Below, in pieces: positions 12,399 through 24,059 of a DNA stretch of 64,000 bases. Position numbers and translations under genes: made by a program. The notes under the pieces are model-generated. The model saw only the letters and a list, made by a program, of their open reading frames with translations, was not told the origin of the DNA and did not search any database. Origin of the DNA: Lethocerus indicus (taxonomy: Eukaryota; Arthropoda; Insecta; Hemiptera; Belostomatidae); assembly GCA_019843655.1 (NCBI GenBank), contig JACDQD010000001.1, positions 37,499,392 to 37,563,391 of the forward strand, in the 5' to 3' direction. Numbering within the stretch: the first letter of the stretch is position 1; the number at the start of each line of letters is the position of its first letter.

Positions 12399-15369
12399 AT
12401 TTAAGGCTTCGGACTAAGGAGATCTCTAGGCCAGTGTCGGAAGATGTAAAAGAATAACTAAAGCAACTAACTAAACTTGTGTATCCGGATGATCACACCC
12501 GGAGAAAAACTGAAGAAATACAACCGAAGAACAAAAACAGATGATACAGGGTGGGGTTCCTTAGAATTGACTATAAAAGTGTTCTTCAGGGGGCTTTGAG
12601 TCAGTGTACTGGTAAAAGAAAGCAAGACAGTTTTTGAAAAAATAATGGAACTCTGTATTCGATTTCGTAGAAATTCGTTTAAAATAATTGTTCAAACATT
12701 ATAAGATCGAACTGTACATAATTCTAAGAAAAAAATTTTATATCATTCAAAGCGGGATTAAAATTCAAATTTTCAAGAATTTTGAAAGAATGTGAATTTT
12801 TATTTTATTTAGCCCAGTTTCCTCAGAAAATTACTTCCGATAAGACTGAGTTCGAATATGTTTTTAGGGGGATTGACCCCCACCTTTTAAGCACAAAGTC
12901 GAGGGGAGATAATGTTTATCGATAGGTGTAAAATACAAGAAACTCCCTTTACCATAATCCTACAGTTAAGTTGTACTTCGCAATTATCTTTCATATTTCG
13001 CCTAAATGATTAACTTAATTTGTTTATAATTACATATTTTCCTCAGTAAAAGTCTGCAGCCATTACTTGGTACAAGGGGTAGACGGATCCAACGAACCAG
13101 AGGTGACGATACAGGTTCAATTTCTGGCTAAATTGAAGTCAAACGGCAATTGATCGCTGCGGTCGCGGACTTCACACTGTAGCAAAGTTAAATAAATACC
13201 ATCTATTCTCAATACTCTAGCACCATCTAAGCTGGGTTAAAACAGATAGTGTAAAAATTAAAATATAATTTCCTCCGTAATCCACGTTTTATGTTTTAAA
13301 CGCCCGATCGGCCTTATAAACAATTTTTGTATCCAAAAGGACGTATACTTTTTTAATTCAAAATTTAATGCCCTCCGAGAAATAGTTCGAACGGCATCCT
13401 CTGGACCGTGTAGAAAATGGTCACGCCCGTTGGATGAGTTTGAGCGTTTTAGATGGAAGGTACTCGAGGAATACAAAACGTGCAAAAATGACGATTTGAT
13501 TATATGTATGGAGTTTTTCAACAAAAGAGGCGTTGTCATTGTAAACCTACGCGACAAATTGTAAATTATCTGAGACCAACTGTTTAAGATATCGACCTCA
13601 AACTCTGTAAATGGATTTGTTAGCGTTTCTCTAATAGTCAGTTATGAATGATCATTAGCGATTCAGTCGCTCCTAAAGGAGTGATTACCGATAAGGTAGG
13701 GGGATATCCAAATATGTGAGTTAAACTCCCTTAAATGCTAGGAGGTTTCCAGAATTAACTATTCATCGCTCTTCCCTTTTATATAATAAGTCTGCCGAAA
13801 ATGCGGACGTCTATATTGTAAACCTATGATAACAACTTCTATAATATTCATTATATTATTCTTAACCACTTGTGGATTTCTAACCAATAAATTAGGCGGA
13901 TTTTTATGTAATCTAATGTAAAAAGTTTGAAATTTAATGTGAACTGTATGGTGTAATTTAATGTCATTTTTTGTGGAACACTATCGATCATGTATTTTCA
14001 GGGCCCGGCAAATGTTCCCGTAGTCGCTTTGTGCTCACGCCTTTGTGGGGTTTATAATGGGAGCCCGACGCACTCCCAATTAGAGTGCATCGGGAGGGTT
14101 CACGTACGCCGCTGAAAACAATTAAGGAATATTTTTAGAAAATTGATTTAGAAGCGTTTAGAGTAACACCGGACAATATTTTATACATTAACCGTACACA
14201 GGTTTTAAGGTGATATTTAATTGTTTATGCACTTGCTGACGTTATCGCAGCTGCGGGGTTTTAAAAATGCCCTCGGTCAATCTAAAGTATCCGTTAATTG
14301 TTTTGAGGGGGATATAAGGAGAGTAGGATGAGTACGATTTTAGGGAGTAAGAGTAAGTGATTACTCGCTAATGAACAATTTAGCGAAACAAATTTGAACT
14401 TTTTAATATAGCACTCGATATTGAGTCACACAACAATCGATTGGTGGCTACGATGAGTAGACGCCAATCGAATTCCATTCGACTCGATAAATACAAGAAT
14501 ATACGAGTCTAAGTAGGGTTGCATAAATGTATTTGTCGCCCCCACCCACTCCTGTTACTCGATAGCAGAATAAATATGGAATAACAGAACGGCCAGTTTC
14601 CCTCCCCTTTTTCCAGGCGAGAGAACCCGGCAATTAATTCGGGTTTCCGCCGTAGGCGGAGTCATAATAGTAACGAAAGTTACTACGCCAGATTGACTGA
14701 CTAGTCACAGAGGTCCCGGTTAATTGGGGAAACGCGCTTGGAAACTACCCACATACCCCTCCCCAACCCACCCATCACCCACGTATAATATTTCACACGG
14801 AAAAACAAAATTACACTCCGCTGACTCAAATTTCGAATCGTCCGTTTCAAAGCCCTCCAGGCTAGTGGCGGATCGCCGGTTAAAAACTTAACCTTTAGTT
14901 AAATAAAGTAAAGGGCCGTATTGATATTATTTACAGCCGTCGGAATTTTAATACGAACTAATTGTTCATGCGTACCTGTCTCTGTGTCAGGAGGATGTTC
15001 TTTTTTACGTTCGCTTTCTACCCACGCTACGTCCCCGCCATATTTGCCCCGTCACAATTTGTAAATTTAAAGATTCAAATAATAATCAGATTCAAAAATA
15101 ATAATTTAAGGTATATAAAATTCGCACTCTGTTTTATTATTTGATAGCAATAATTCGAAGCGTATATTATAACCAATGCCCCCAATATCTGACTGAAAGA
15201 AATGTCCTCAGGAGTTTCGACGCCATTTTGTGATACCTAATATAAGAACGAATTTGAATATAATCTATTGAATTGGAAATAAAAAGTTAAAACTTAAGGT
15301 ATCCGAAGGCGTAAAAATGAATTATAAAAAGTTACTAACTTTCGATGACTAAGAATTCATCTCGTAGTG

Positions 15370-15372
<3 letters not shown>

Positions 15373-15425
<53 letters not shown>
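15373..15425. repeat. (TA)n microsatellite
   Basis: A perfect TA tract of about 53 bp. Confidence 0.95.
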
Positions 15426-15429
<4 letters not shown>

Positions 15430-17665
15430 CTGGGATATTTTAATCAACGGTTGTCGAATATGGAATTACATTCAGGAAAGTAATTTGGGAATACTTAAGA
15501 CGCAGCAAATTGGCTAAATGCAACGAAATACTGGAATTTTCTTTACACGTACTGGGTTTTCCAATTCAAATTACCCCTGCGGTGATAAGAGGATATTAAT
15601 ATTCTATAATATTTTTTGATTCCACGAACAACCAACAGATTAAGCCAACCCTAGAGGAGGGCCACCCCAGTTTATAATGCTCGATAGGATTTTAAATAAA
15701 ACCCCATTGGAAAATTTCCGAAGCCACAGTTATCCCCGATAAATGAACATACCGGAAATATTTTCTTATATGTATCAACACTAACCGCTTCTACTCATTC
15801 TGTTTTAAAGTTATTTATATGGCTCCATACTCTGCTAACAGTGAAACTGGAGAATATCTAACCCAACAATGCAACAACCGAGCGCCCCAAAATTAATTCT
15901 TTAGGGAAAATTCCCAACATATTTTGCCGGTAGAGAAACCGCAGGCTGACGCAAGAGTTCTACTGGAAAATACGTTCATATCAAACTTTTATCCTTTGTG
16001 CGGCACTTTTTTTCACTTTTAGTTTCAGTAAAATTATCATGGGGTATGAAATCCAAGCTTTACTGAATCCGACTCGGTCAAGTTCGGCAAATTACGGTCC
16101 CTTTACTTTGCCATCTAACTGCCTTTCTGTGTTCTATTATATTCTAACATTCAGTACTCTAGTATTTAGTACAATAATTAACACCGTATATGTGTCACTT
16201 CAGTCGGACGTTATTTGTCTACATTTAAACGTTAAAGTGTATTTATATGTTAGCCAAGACTATGCAGTTAGGGATTAGTGTTTCTCACCAAAATCAATAT
16301 TTATCTTCTTTCTTTTTAATATTAAAGCGATTATTCTATTTAATAGATATTACATTCGTAGCAAAATCTTGAAATTAATCACTGCGTTTCTGTGAGTTAC
16401 CTGTCTTCTCGCCATCGTCATTAACTAGAGTAACCACATTATTAATATCGTTGTAGCAATACTGCTGAAAGTTACTTATAATTTTGTCAGCTTTAGGACT
16501 GACCCCACCTGTATTAGTGTTATTAAAAGGGAACAATTGAGCAACTAAATTGATAATTCACTCGTTTTTTCGAGATCCCAGTTCATAAAAATATTCTCCG
16601 TCAAGTAGCTTTGAGGCAATGGAATTCATCGATATTTCTGGCACGATCCGGAGATGAGGCAGTATATGGAAATAGCGAAGAATGAGGAAGAGAAAGTTGT
16701 AATCAAATAGCGTACAGGAACCAAGACAAGAAGATCGTTTCTTATGCCCATTCGTTTGAAAGAGCCCATAAAGTTAGGTAAAAGGAGATCTCGTAAAGAA
16801 GGAATAAATGGAAAGCCCGGGCTTTTCTTACCGGGTGTGCTGGAGGAGTAAAAGTCGAACGCAGAGGGGAGCGCTCTTTATGCTTTGGGACATTCTCATA
16901 CCGATAGTTCACAAAAGCTTCAAAAGAAGACACTTTTTAGGTACCGATACCCCACGGCTGTACTTTTTAACAGCTGAGCGGAGAAAACCTAGCGACAAAT
17001 TATACCAAAATCTCAAGGAAGGGAGCGTGTCTTTTGTAATCGTCCGTTCACCGAGTACATTTAAAATCAAAGATTTAAAGCGAACACGATAGTTATCTTT
17101 ATGCCAGCTTACAGTAAGCTGAGATTTCGATAGGCTGCGACGAAAAGGCTATGAAACTGACCATAGTAGACCGGGCCGGGAGTTTAAACAAATTGACCGC
17201 AACCGAACAAAATACGCGATTGGAGGCAGAAAATGAGAAGAGGTGTTCGGTAAAATATAAGATCGATCTGTTTCACACATACCTTACTTCATGACATACA
17301 CACCGCCTAGGCCCTAAATTTAGAATAATTATAAAACCGACAACGGTCAACTCTAAAGAGAACATGCAAAAAACGGTTTGAAGTTCATATCTAAAATATG
17401 AAATTTACAGTAAGTTTCTTCACTTACTTCGTTACAGGAATACAGGAATTTCTAAACCTTTTCGCATAAAGGTATGTGGGTTAATTAATTAACCGATTAA
17501 GTTGACGATTCGATCTGTCGATGCTTCATATCACCGAAGTGCTGATTCGAACTTGCTTGCAGTATAGGTCGAACATTATAGGTGATTAATTCTACCTTTG
17601 ATAGGTTGTATCTCGAATTGCCTTGTCATTTATGATTTCCACACAGAGTAGAGCTATGAATACAA

Positions 17666-17911
17666 TATATGTGCCCATAATTATGAAAGTGGTCTAAGTC
17701 AATTCAAACTTTACATACAACATTTTCATATGAAATTCACACAAAATTTCATATTCATAGTAAACTTCCATTAATCGAGACTAATAAAATTCTAAATTAA
17801 AATGTTGCATAATATAAAAATAGTTGTTAATTTATTCGAAAGCAATTCATTAAATATCTCGAAACCAGAAATATATGACTTAGACCACTTTTATAATTAT
17901 GGGCACATATA
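17666..17911. mobile_element. 246-bp MITE with 36-bp terminal inverted repeats
   Basis: Left TIR 17666-17701 and right TIR 17876-17911 match as reverse complements at 35 of 36 positions, starting TATATGTGCCCATAATTAT. The interior is AT-rich and non-coding. The TA at each edge is compatible with a TA target duplication, as in Tc1/mariner-type MITEs, but that class assignment is inference. The Ty3/gypsy 5' LTR begins at 17912, directly after the right TIR. Confidence 0.88.
17908..17911. other. Left TATA target-site duplication of the gypsy element
   Basis: TATA directly precedes the 5' LTR and is repeated after the 3' LTR at 21430-21433. A 4-bp TATA-type duplication is typical of 17.6/297-like Ty3/gypsy elements. 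The right copy merges with a (TA)n tract, so chance contributes to the match. Confidence 0.65.
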
Positions 17912-18118
17912 AGTCATGGGTCGACGGAGATAGTCCCCACAGCGACGAAACAAGCGATATTCGACAAGCCCCTTTTATTTGTTAACTTTTATTGTTAGCC
18001 GGGCGGGTGCCCGGCAGTCGTTGATTAGAGTTCCAGTCGTGAGATTGATTGTTGAGTTTTTCTCAAAATAAATTCTTCTTTTTGAAAAAACGATTTTTCA
18101 TTCGCGACGAATTTAACT
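17912..18118 (+). repeat. 5' LTR, 207 bp
   Basis: Starts AGTCATGGGTCGACGG and ends ATTTAACT, with AGT/ACT as the short terminal inverted repeat. It is near-identical to 21222-21429 and contains AATAAA (in CTCAAAATAAATTC) as a likely polyadenylation signal. Confidence 0.95.
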
Positions 18119-18135
18119 AGTGCCGAAACCCGGGA
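18118..18135 (+). other. Primer-binding site, probably for tRNA-Phe
   Basis: TAGTGCCGAAACCCGGGA begins on the last base of the LTR. From memory, animal tRNA-Phe ends CCCGGGTTTCGGCACCA, whose complement matches here at all but one position (TAG instead of TGG). Confidence 0.75.
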
Positions 18136-18520
18136 GGAGCGGTTAGTAGTGCGAATTTTTTTTTCTTTCTCGGTCGCGTTGAAATTTTCATTCGTCCAAG
18201 ACGAAGAAGTCCATCATCAAGCCGGCTACGCTGGTTGTAGAAGACGCCAAAGAGCCGAACGAGATGGCACAGATCACGGAGCAAGTAACAGTTGATCCGG
18301 TCAGTGGATGGCCGCCCAGAATCACCGGATGTCGTATCTAATTACCCGGATCGGGAACTTGTGGCCATTTGAAGGCCACCCTTTGAGTGGCTGGCGAAAG
18401 CAGACAGGCTCCACAAGGAGATATTCGACGGCCGGTTTCCGCCGGAATTATGCGAACCCCTAGTAGAGGAGCTGATCGGACGGATCGACTGATCGGTCCT
18501 GAAGAAACTGGGCGCAGATG
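18136..18520 (+). pseudogene. Residual leader and gag/pol junction of the gypsy element
   Basis: A short ATG frame at 18262 stops within about 27 codons, followed by unidentifiable coding scraps. Gag and protease domains are not recognisable and must be deleted for the most part. Confidence 0.6.
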
Positions 18521-19434
18521 GAGTACAGAAGTATAGGGTCGTAGTTGACTACCGAGAATTAAACAGTAGGACTAGGCTGGAAAGGTACCCACTGCCCCGC
18601 TTGGAAGAGATGTTAGACAGAATGGCGGGAGCTCGGGTGTTCAGTACGCTTGTCCTAAAGTCCGGGTAATATCAGATACGAATGCATCCGAAGAATGTAG
18701 AGAAAACGGCCTTTAGTTTCGAGCGCGGACACTACGAGTTTCTACGGATGCCGTTCGGGTTAAAGAATGCCCCAGCGACCTTTCAACGCTTCATGGATGA
18801 TTTTCTCGAAGGACTAGATGAGGGGTGCGTCCAGATATACATGGATGATATCGTGGTCTTTAGTAAGACAATAAAAGACCACGAGCACCACCTCGGGAAG
18901 CTATTCGAGAGGATTAGAGAATTTGGATTGAAGGTCGCAGCCGAGAAAACGACGTTGGCAGTAAACAAAATTAAATTCATGGGACACGATATTACGGCTA
19001 CGGGAGTGAGTCCGAATGCGGACAAGATTAGAGCAATAAGGGAGATGCCGGTGCCCGAGAACGTTAAAGAGGTCCGGACGTTCTTGGGCATGGTGGGATA
19101 CTATCGGCGATTCATCCGGTCGTTCGCCCATATGACGGAACCACTGACGGCGGTGCTGAAGAGAGGAAGGGAGTTCAGTATCACGACAGAGGTTCTAAAC
19201 GCGGTCGAACGATGTAAGGAGGCCCCTTGCTCTGCCCCCGTGTTGAAATTCCACGACTTCGAACAGCAGTTCGTAATAACTACCGACGCGAGCCAAGAAG
19301 CGATAGGCGCAGTCCTCTCTCAGCCGGATAAGGACGGGGACAGACCAATCGCGTTCGCGAGCAGGAAATTAACGTCCGCTGAGCGGAATTATAGCACGAT
19401 AGAGCGGGAACTGCTGGGAGTCGTATGGGGATAG
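18505..19434 (+). pseudogene. gypsy reverse transcriptase and RNase H start, broken
   Basis: Ty3/gypsy RT motifs run in one frame: VVDYRELN and YPLPRLEEML, then FSTLVLKSG, then RMPFGLKNAPATFQRFMD and the YMDD box (18838-18849), then FLGMVGYYRRFI. RNase H begins with TTDASQEAIGAVLSQ. Two lesions are notable. Within FSTLVLKSG the residue that is the first catalytic Asp in this family is Val (codon 18652-18654). A TAA at 18667-18669 follows within the GY(H)QI motif. The frame ends in TAG at 19432-19434 inside RNase H. Confidence 0.92.
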
Positions 19435-19453
19435 AACAGTACGTAGACCGTAC

Positions 19454-20384
19454 GTGTTCGGGAGATCGTTCGCGGTCCGGACGGACCATAAACGGCTAGT
19501 CTGGGTTGATAAGCTTAAGGAGACAGCTGCGCGGATCACGGTGGAAGGAGCGGCTAGCCGCGTACGACTTCGTGATATCGCACACCAAGGGTTCGGAGAG
19601 CGTGGTGGCAGATTGCCTCTCGCGGAATGTCAACGCCGGAGAAAGTGGCGCGAACGGCCCGGAAGTGGCCGGAGAGGATAATACCCCATTCGCCATGAGA
19701 GATCTAAGAGATTGGGCGGTTAGTGATAGAGGTCTGGGAACGACCGAGGAAAGATCACCCGCCACCCCGGAAGAGCCAGAGGTTGGCCTTCCGTCAGGAG
19801 TGACTAGACTGTCACAGATCGTCAACGACAAGCGGGATCAGTTGATCCTAGTGAGCATACAAGGGTCGGGTATATCAACAGAGCGCGAGCGGTATGCGCA
19901 TACGCGGACAACGGTTCGCGTGGGGACGGACGCGTCTAACGAAAGATTAATTGGGGTTTTGAGGCAATTGCTCGACCAAGACAAAACATATCATGCGTAT
20001 ACCGATTCTCGGGACTTAGAACAGAGGCTGATTACAGCCTACCTATCGGGGCAAATAGGACGGACCGGCCAGCTGGTAGTCTGTGACAGGATGGTGGAAA
20101 CCGTTAAGAACGAAGTGCGGCAGAAAGAAATTGTTAACCAATACCATACCGGCATTACGAATCACAGGGGAGAAAAAGAGACCCTGGAACATTTGAAACG
20201 GGAATATTATTGGCCCGGTATGCTGGGAACTATTAAAGAAATTATCGGGGCGTGCCAACTTTGTAGTCGAGTGAAGTACGTTAGGAGACCCTGGAAGCCC
20301 CTCAGATGGTCACGCCGACCCCGACAGAGCCGGGATGAAGAGTCCAGATGGAAGTGTTGTTTTGGGAAAAGGAAAAGTACTTAA
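19454..20384 (+). pseudogene. gypsy RNase H end and integrase N-terminal domain, frameshifted
   Basis: After a frame change the RNase H text continues (GRSFAVRTDHKRL). After another it gives RWKERLAAYDFVISHTKG and ADCLSRN. A variable linker leads to the integrase zinc-binding domain, with YHTGITNHRG and YYWPGM followed by CQLC (about 20139-20270), the H2C2 pattern. The frame is open to TAA at 20382-20384 but leaves the integrase sequence shortly after the zinc finger. Confidence 0.88.
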
Positions 20385-21134
20385 CAACTATCTACGAGTA
20401 CTCACACCTAGCCTACGCCCGGCGAATAAGCGAACACAGCGAGCGCGGTTAGAACAGCACTATTAGAGCGTTTCGCGGCTCAAGGGAAACCGAAATTGTT
20501 AATTATGGATAAGGGCCGCGAGTTTGACAATAAGCGTCTAAGGGACACGCTGCAGCAATTAGGGATCGGCTGGCATATGCGACACCGCGACATCCGCAAT
20601 CCCACGGGATGATCGAACGGTTACATGGAACCCTCGCGGAACATTTGAATTTACTAAGGATAGACAAAGAATTGAGGGGTACGGTGCGATGGCTCGTGCC
20701 GTGTTAGCCTATAATTCGAGCATTCATTCCGCGACGGGTCAGACCCGGCACGATTTAGCAGTTTCCCTCTCGGTACGGGCGGGCTTGTGTCAGACAAAGT
20801 CGAACAAGCAAAAATTGACCGGACGGATAAACATAACGCGGAGACAGAGGGAAATTTATTGGGAGAAATACGCGCGGGTGATGTGGTTTTTCGGAAGAAC
20901 GCCTGCCGGCGCAGGAAAACGGACGCGCGGTATTTGGGCCCGTATCGCGTTGTAAAATTGTTAGAGAGAAACAGGGTACGACTTGCGAGAGCCGACGACC
21001 CCGCAGGTCGACTCTACCTCAAGGAGTTGAGCACCTCGGCGAAGAAGCGAGTGCGCTTCGCAGAGACAGTACAAGCTCGGGATATAAATAGGTCGGCGAT
21101 CGAGTTCCGCGGCAACTCGGGGAGCGCGGAATAA
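20385..21134 (+). pseudogene. gypsy integrase core and C-terminal domain, frameshifted
   Basis: Integrase pieces appear in different frames: LIMDKGREFDN (an Asn-to-Lys change in the usual DNGREF motif), TPRHPQSHGMIERLHGTLAE with the catalytic Glu, and RAVLAYNSSIHSATGQ. The last frame (20787-21134) has YLGPYRVVKL, the GPY/F module near the integrase end. No envelope frame follows. Confidence 0.87.
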
Positions 21135-21211
21135 GGGGAATAGTTTGCGGTCGAATACCCGTAATCGTCGGAATTGTAAATAATTTTTGCAGAAAGGGAT
21201 TTGTCGAATCT

Positions 21212-21221
21212 GGGGGGGAGG
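21212..21221 (+). other. Polypurine tract
   Basis: GGGGGGGAGG directly precedes the AGT start of the 3' LTR, as expected for the plus-strand primer of an LTR retrotransposon. Confidence 0.8.
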
Positions 21222-21427
21222 AGTCATGGGTCGACGGAGATAGTCCCCATAGCGCCGAAACAAGCGAGATTCAACGAGCCCCTTTTATTTGTTAACTTTT
21301 ATTGTTAGCCGGGCGGGTGCCCGGCAGTCGTTGATTAGAGTTCCAGTCGTGAGATTGATTGTTGAGTTTTTCTCAAAATAAATTCTTCTTTTTTGAAAAA
21401 ACGATTTTTCATTCGCGACGAATTTAA

Positions 21428-21429
<2 letters not shown>
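21222..21429 (+). repeat. 3' LTR, 208 bp
   Basis: Matches the 5' LTR except for five substitutions in its first 60 bp and one extra T near its end. It is followed by TATA (21430-21433), the right target duplication. Confidence 0.95.

Positions 21430-21519
<90 letters not shown>
21430..21519. repeat. (TA)n microsatellite, 90 bp
   Basis: The longest pure TA tract in the window. It abuts the 3' LTR, so the provirus inserted at or in a TA microsatellite edge. Confidence 0.96.
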
Positions 21520-21520
<1 letters not shown>

Positions 21521-22130
21521 ACTTACTGTGTGAGTGTACATATATAAATGTACTCAGGAAAATGGTCAGACACGTTTTGAGGTAAATAATAAACCAATCT
21601 CTAAGAGTTAGTCTGATTAAAAGTATCGAATCGTAAAGAGTCATCTAATAACCCACAAGAGAAGGGACCTTTTATAGTCGGGCCTTTAGTAGTTCTCGTA
21701 GTTCCCGCAAAAGGTTCCCTAGTATAATCGATACTTGGAAACTCTGGTAGGGCTCCAATTCCAGGGTGTTGCAGGCAAAGATATAAGCATAATTCAGGAA
21801 AAAGAAGAGATTATATATATACTCCATCTTCAAGGGTGAGGAAGGCGGCCCTTGGACTACAGTGTTCTCCTATTGTTCAACTTAGGAGTAAAACCTTAGT
21901 GAATGCGAACTTTCCGGATGTATCCATCACGAATTTCTGGAGAAATATTAGGATGGAAAATGTTTTATTGTATACGATATACATTGCGTCTGAAATGTTG
22001 CAGTAGTTGTTCTCTGACTTTTTTCAGCAGTTAGTCTTGTACAGCGTAACTATAGTTGATATTTATACTATATATTTAAGTATTGGTCTTTTATCGCCTA
22101 TCCCTAATATATTTATTACTACTTTTTTAA

Positions 22131-22258
22131 CTTTTTTATTTTTGCATAATCAACATTACAGTTATCAGTACAATTGATACCTGTATATTTTTTCACTTGT
22201 TTGTTTCGATAAAGAAACCACCCAATTATGGCACTTTTCGACATGATTTCCGTAATAT
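22131..22258 (+). repeat. Dispersed repeat copy B
   Basis: Partner of the repeat at 12271-12398, same orientation, with shared CAGTACAATTG, CCACCCAAT and ATGGCACTTTT blocks. Confidence 0.7.
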
Positions 22259-22916
22259 ATTTAAAGCACCTTTGATTCGTGAGTACTTGTCATTATGTAT
22301 CTATTATTTTGCCATGTTCTATTCGCTTGTATATATCAGTTGTGTGTGTGTTTGTGTCTGTATGGGTGAACTGAACACAAACGAAAACCTACTGGTCGTT
22401 ATAGAGTGGAAAAAGAGCGAATACATTTCCGGAAGGTGAATGCACGAGGGGAACGCCGACGCTTCTTCGGGGCGAGAGAATGAGTTTTTAAAGGACGAGA
22501 AAAAATAGAAAAGTAGAAAGGAGAAGAGGGGAAAAGGTGTGGAGGGATAGAGGTTTTTAAGACAAAGGTGACTGAGAAGGACCGATAGAGAGAGAAAGAG
22601 AGAGACAGGGAGGGGGGAAAAGGAAAGAGAGCGAAAGAGACAGGGAGAGAAGGAGACATTTTTATTCATTCCGATGTCTTTGTCTTGTCCTGTTTTCTCC
22701 TATCTATGCAGCTCATTATCTATGGCCCCTTCTGTGCAAACCCCTAATCCGGTTGCTCACCCCGAGGTGAGTGCTGTTATCTCCTTCCGATCGGTGTTCA
22801 GTTTTATATGTAGGTGTGTAATTGCGTGTGTTAATGTGAGCTGTTTTCGGACCAAATGATACCTACACCTCCGGTGTCATGTGTTTCGCCCATAGCCGCG
22901 GATTAGTCCTTTGTTC

Positions 22917-22920
<4 letters not shown>

Positions 22921-22969
<49 letters not shown>
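22921..22969. repeat. (TA)n microsatellite
   Basis: A perfect TA tract of 49 bp. Confidence 0.95.
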
Positions 22970-22972
<3 letters not shown>

Positions 22973-23718
22973 TAATATCTGTTATAATACAATTGCTACC
23001 ACCCTACCCCTCCCCTATACTACCCTCGTCTTAACTCCTGGAGAGAGGGGTTTCGGTTCCATATTTCGAGGTTTAAGACTAATTTCTTCAAAGATATTCC
23101 GATTCGGAAAACTGTAGGTTTATTTTTCATTTCGAAAAGGCAATTTCTTCTGTCATGTCCGTTCGTCCGAACTTTATAAAGTCAATGTTTCGTCGTTGAA
23201 CGGACCACAATTTGTAATCCATTTCTTAAGCGATGGACTCGAAGAGGGTGTAAAGAAACATCTTGGGGGATTTAGCTCCCTCTGTGTGTTCTCAGGGTCT
23301 AATCTACATACATACATGTTGAAGCGCAGGGGGAGAGTGATCCCCAGGGAATGCCGGCCGGAATAGTGCAAGGCGGAAAGTTCGGGTTATTTACTTTATA
23401 AAGTGAGGAAGGAATTGTAGAGTTTATAGATTTGGCGAGCAAGCCAAGAGTGCTTTTTCGCTGTCCAGTATCACCCCACCAGTATCCTGTGTCCAGGGAT
23501 GTCAGTAACGACTTTCTTGTGACCGGTGAGATGCAGATGGCTCACATAACCGATGACTTTGTCCGATCACTTGCTGTCGTATACATTATACGCTCAAAAA
23601 TTCCTCCAGAGATCTATCTTCTGGGCGCAGACAAGAGACCGACATTTTTTTAAATATGAAAAGGGAGTACGGGCGTCCGACTTTCAGGTCCTGAATTTTA
23701 CTGAGAGGTCTTGAGACA

Positions 23719-24045
<327 letters not shown>

Positions 24046-24059
24046 AGGAGGGGGAGGGG

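Larger units (their letters stand above)
11516..17660. other. Intergenic DNA with decayed repeats
   Basis: No supported gene. It contains one half of a dispersed repeat pair (12271-12398) and a (TA)n tract (15373-15425). Open frames at 13258-13557 (minus), 16039-16278 and 16808-17092 have no recognisable domains. Confidence 0.5.
17912..21429 (+). mobile_element. Defective Ty3/gypsy LTR retrotransposon
   Basis: A 3.5-kb provirus with two LTRs, a primer-binding site, pol remnants in the order RT-RNase H-integrase, a polypurine tract and a TATA target duplication. The LTRs differ by five substitutions and one T indel in about 207 bp, so the insertion is fairly recent. Only about 400 bp lie between the primer site and RT, too little for gag and protease, so a large internal deletion is evident. 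There is no env. pol carries several stops and frameshifts. LTR ends AGT...ACT and the TATA target recall 17.6/297/gypsy-type elements. Confidence 0.93.
21520..23680. other. Intergenic DNA, no gene recognised
   Basis: Contains repeat copy B (22131-22258), a purine-biased stretch (22440-22660) and a (TA)n tract. The Ser/Leu/Phe-rich minus-strand frames at 22319-22669 come from the purine bias. Confidence 0.5.

Noticed and set aside
22319..22669. Ser/Phe-rich minus-strand frames
   Set aside because: They follow purine-biased DNA with no domain or splice evidence.
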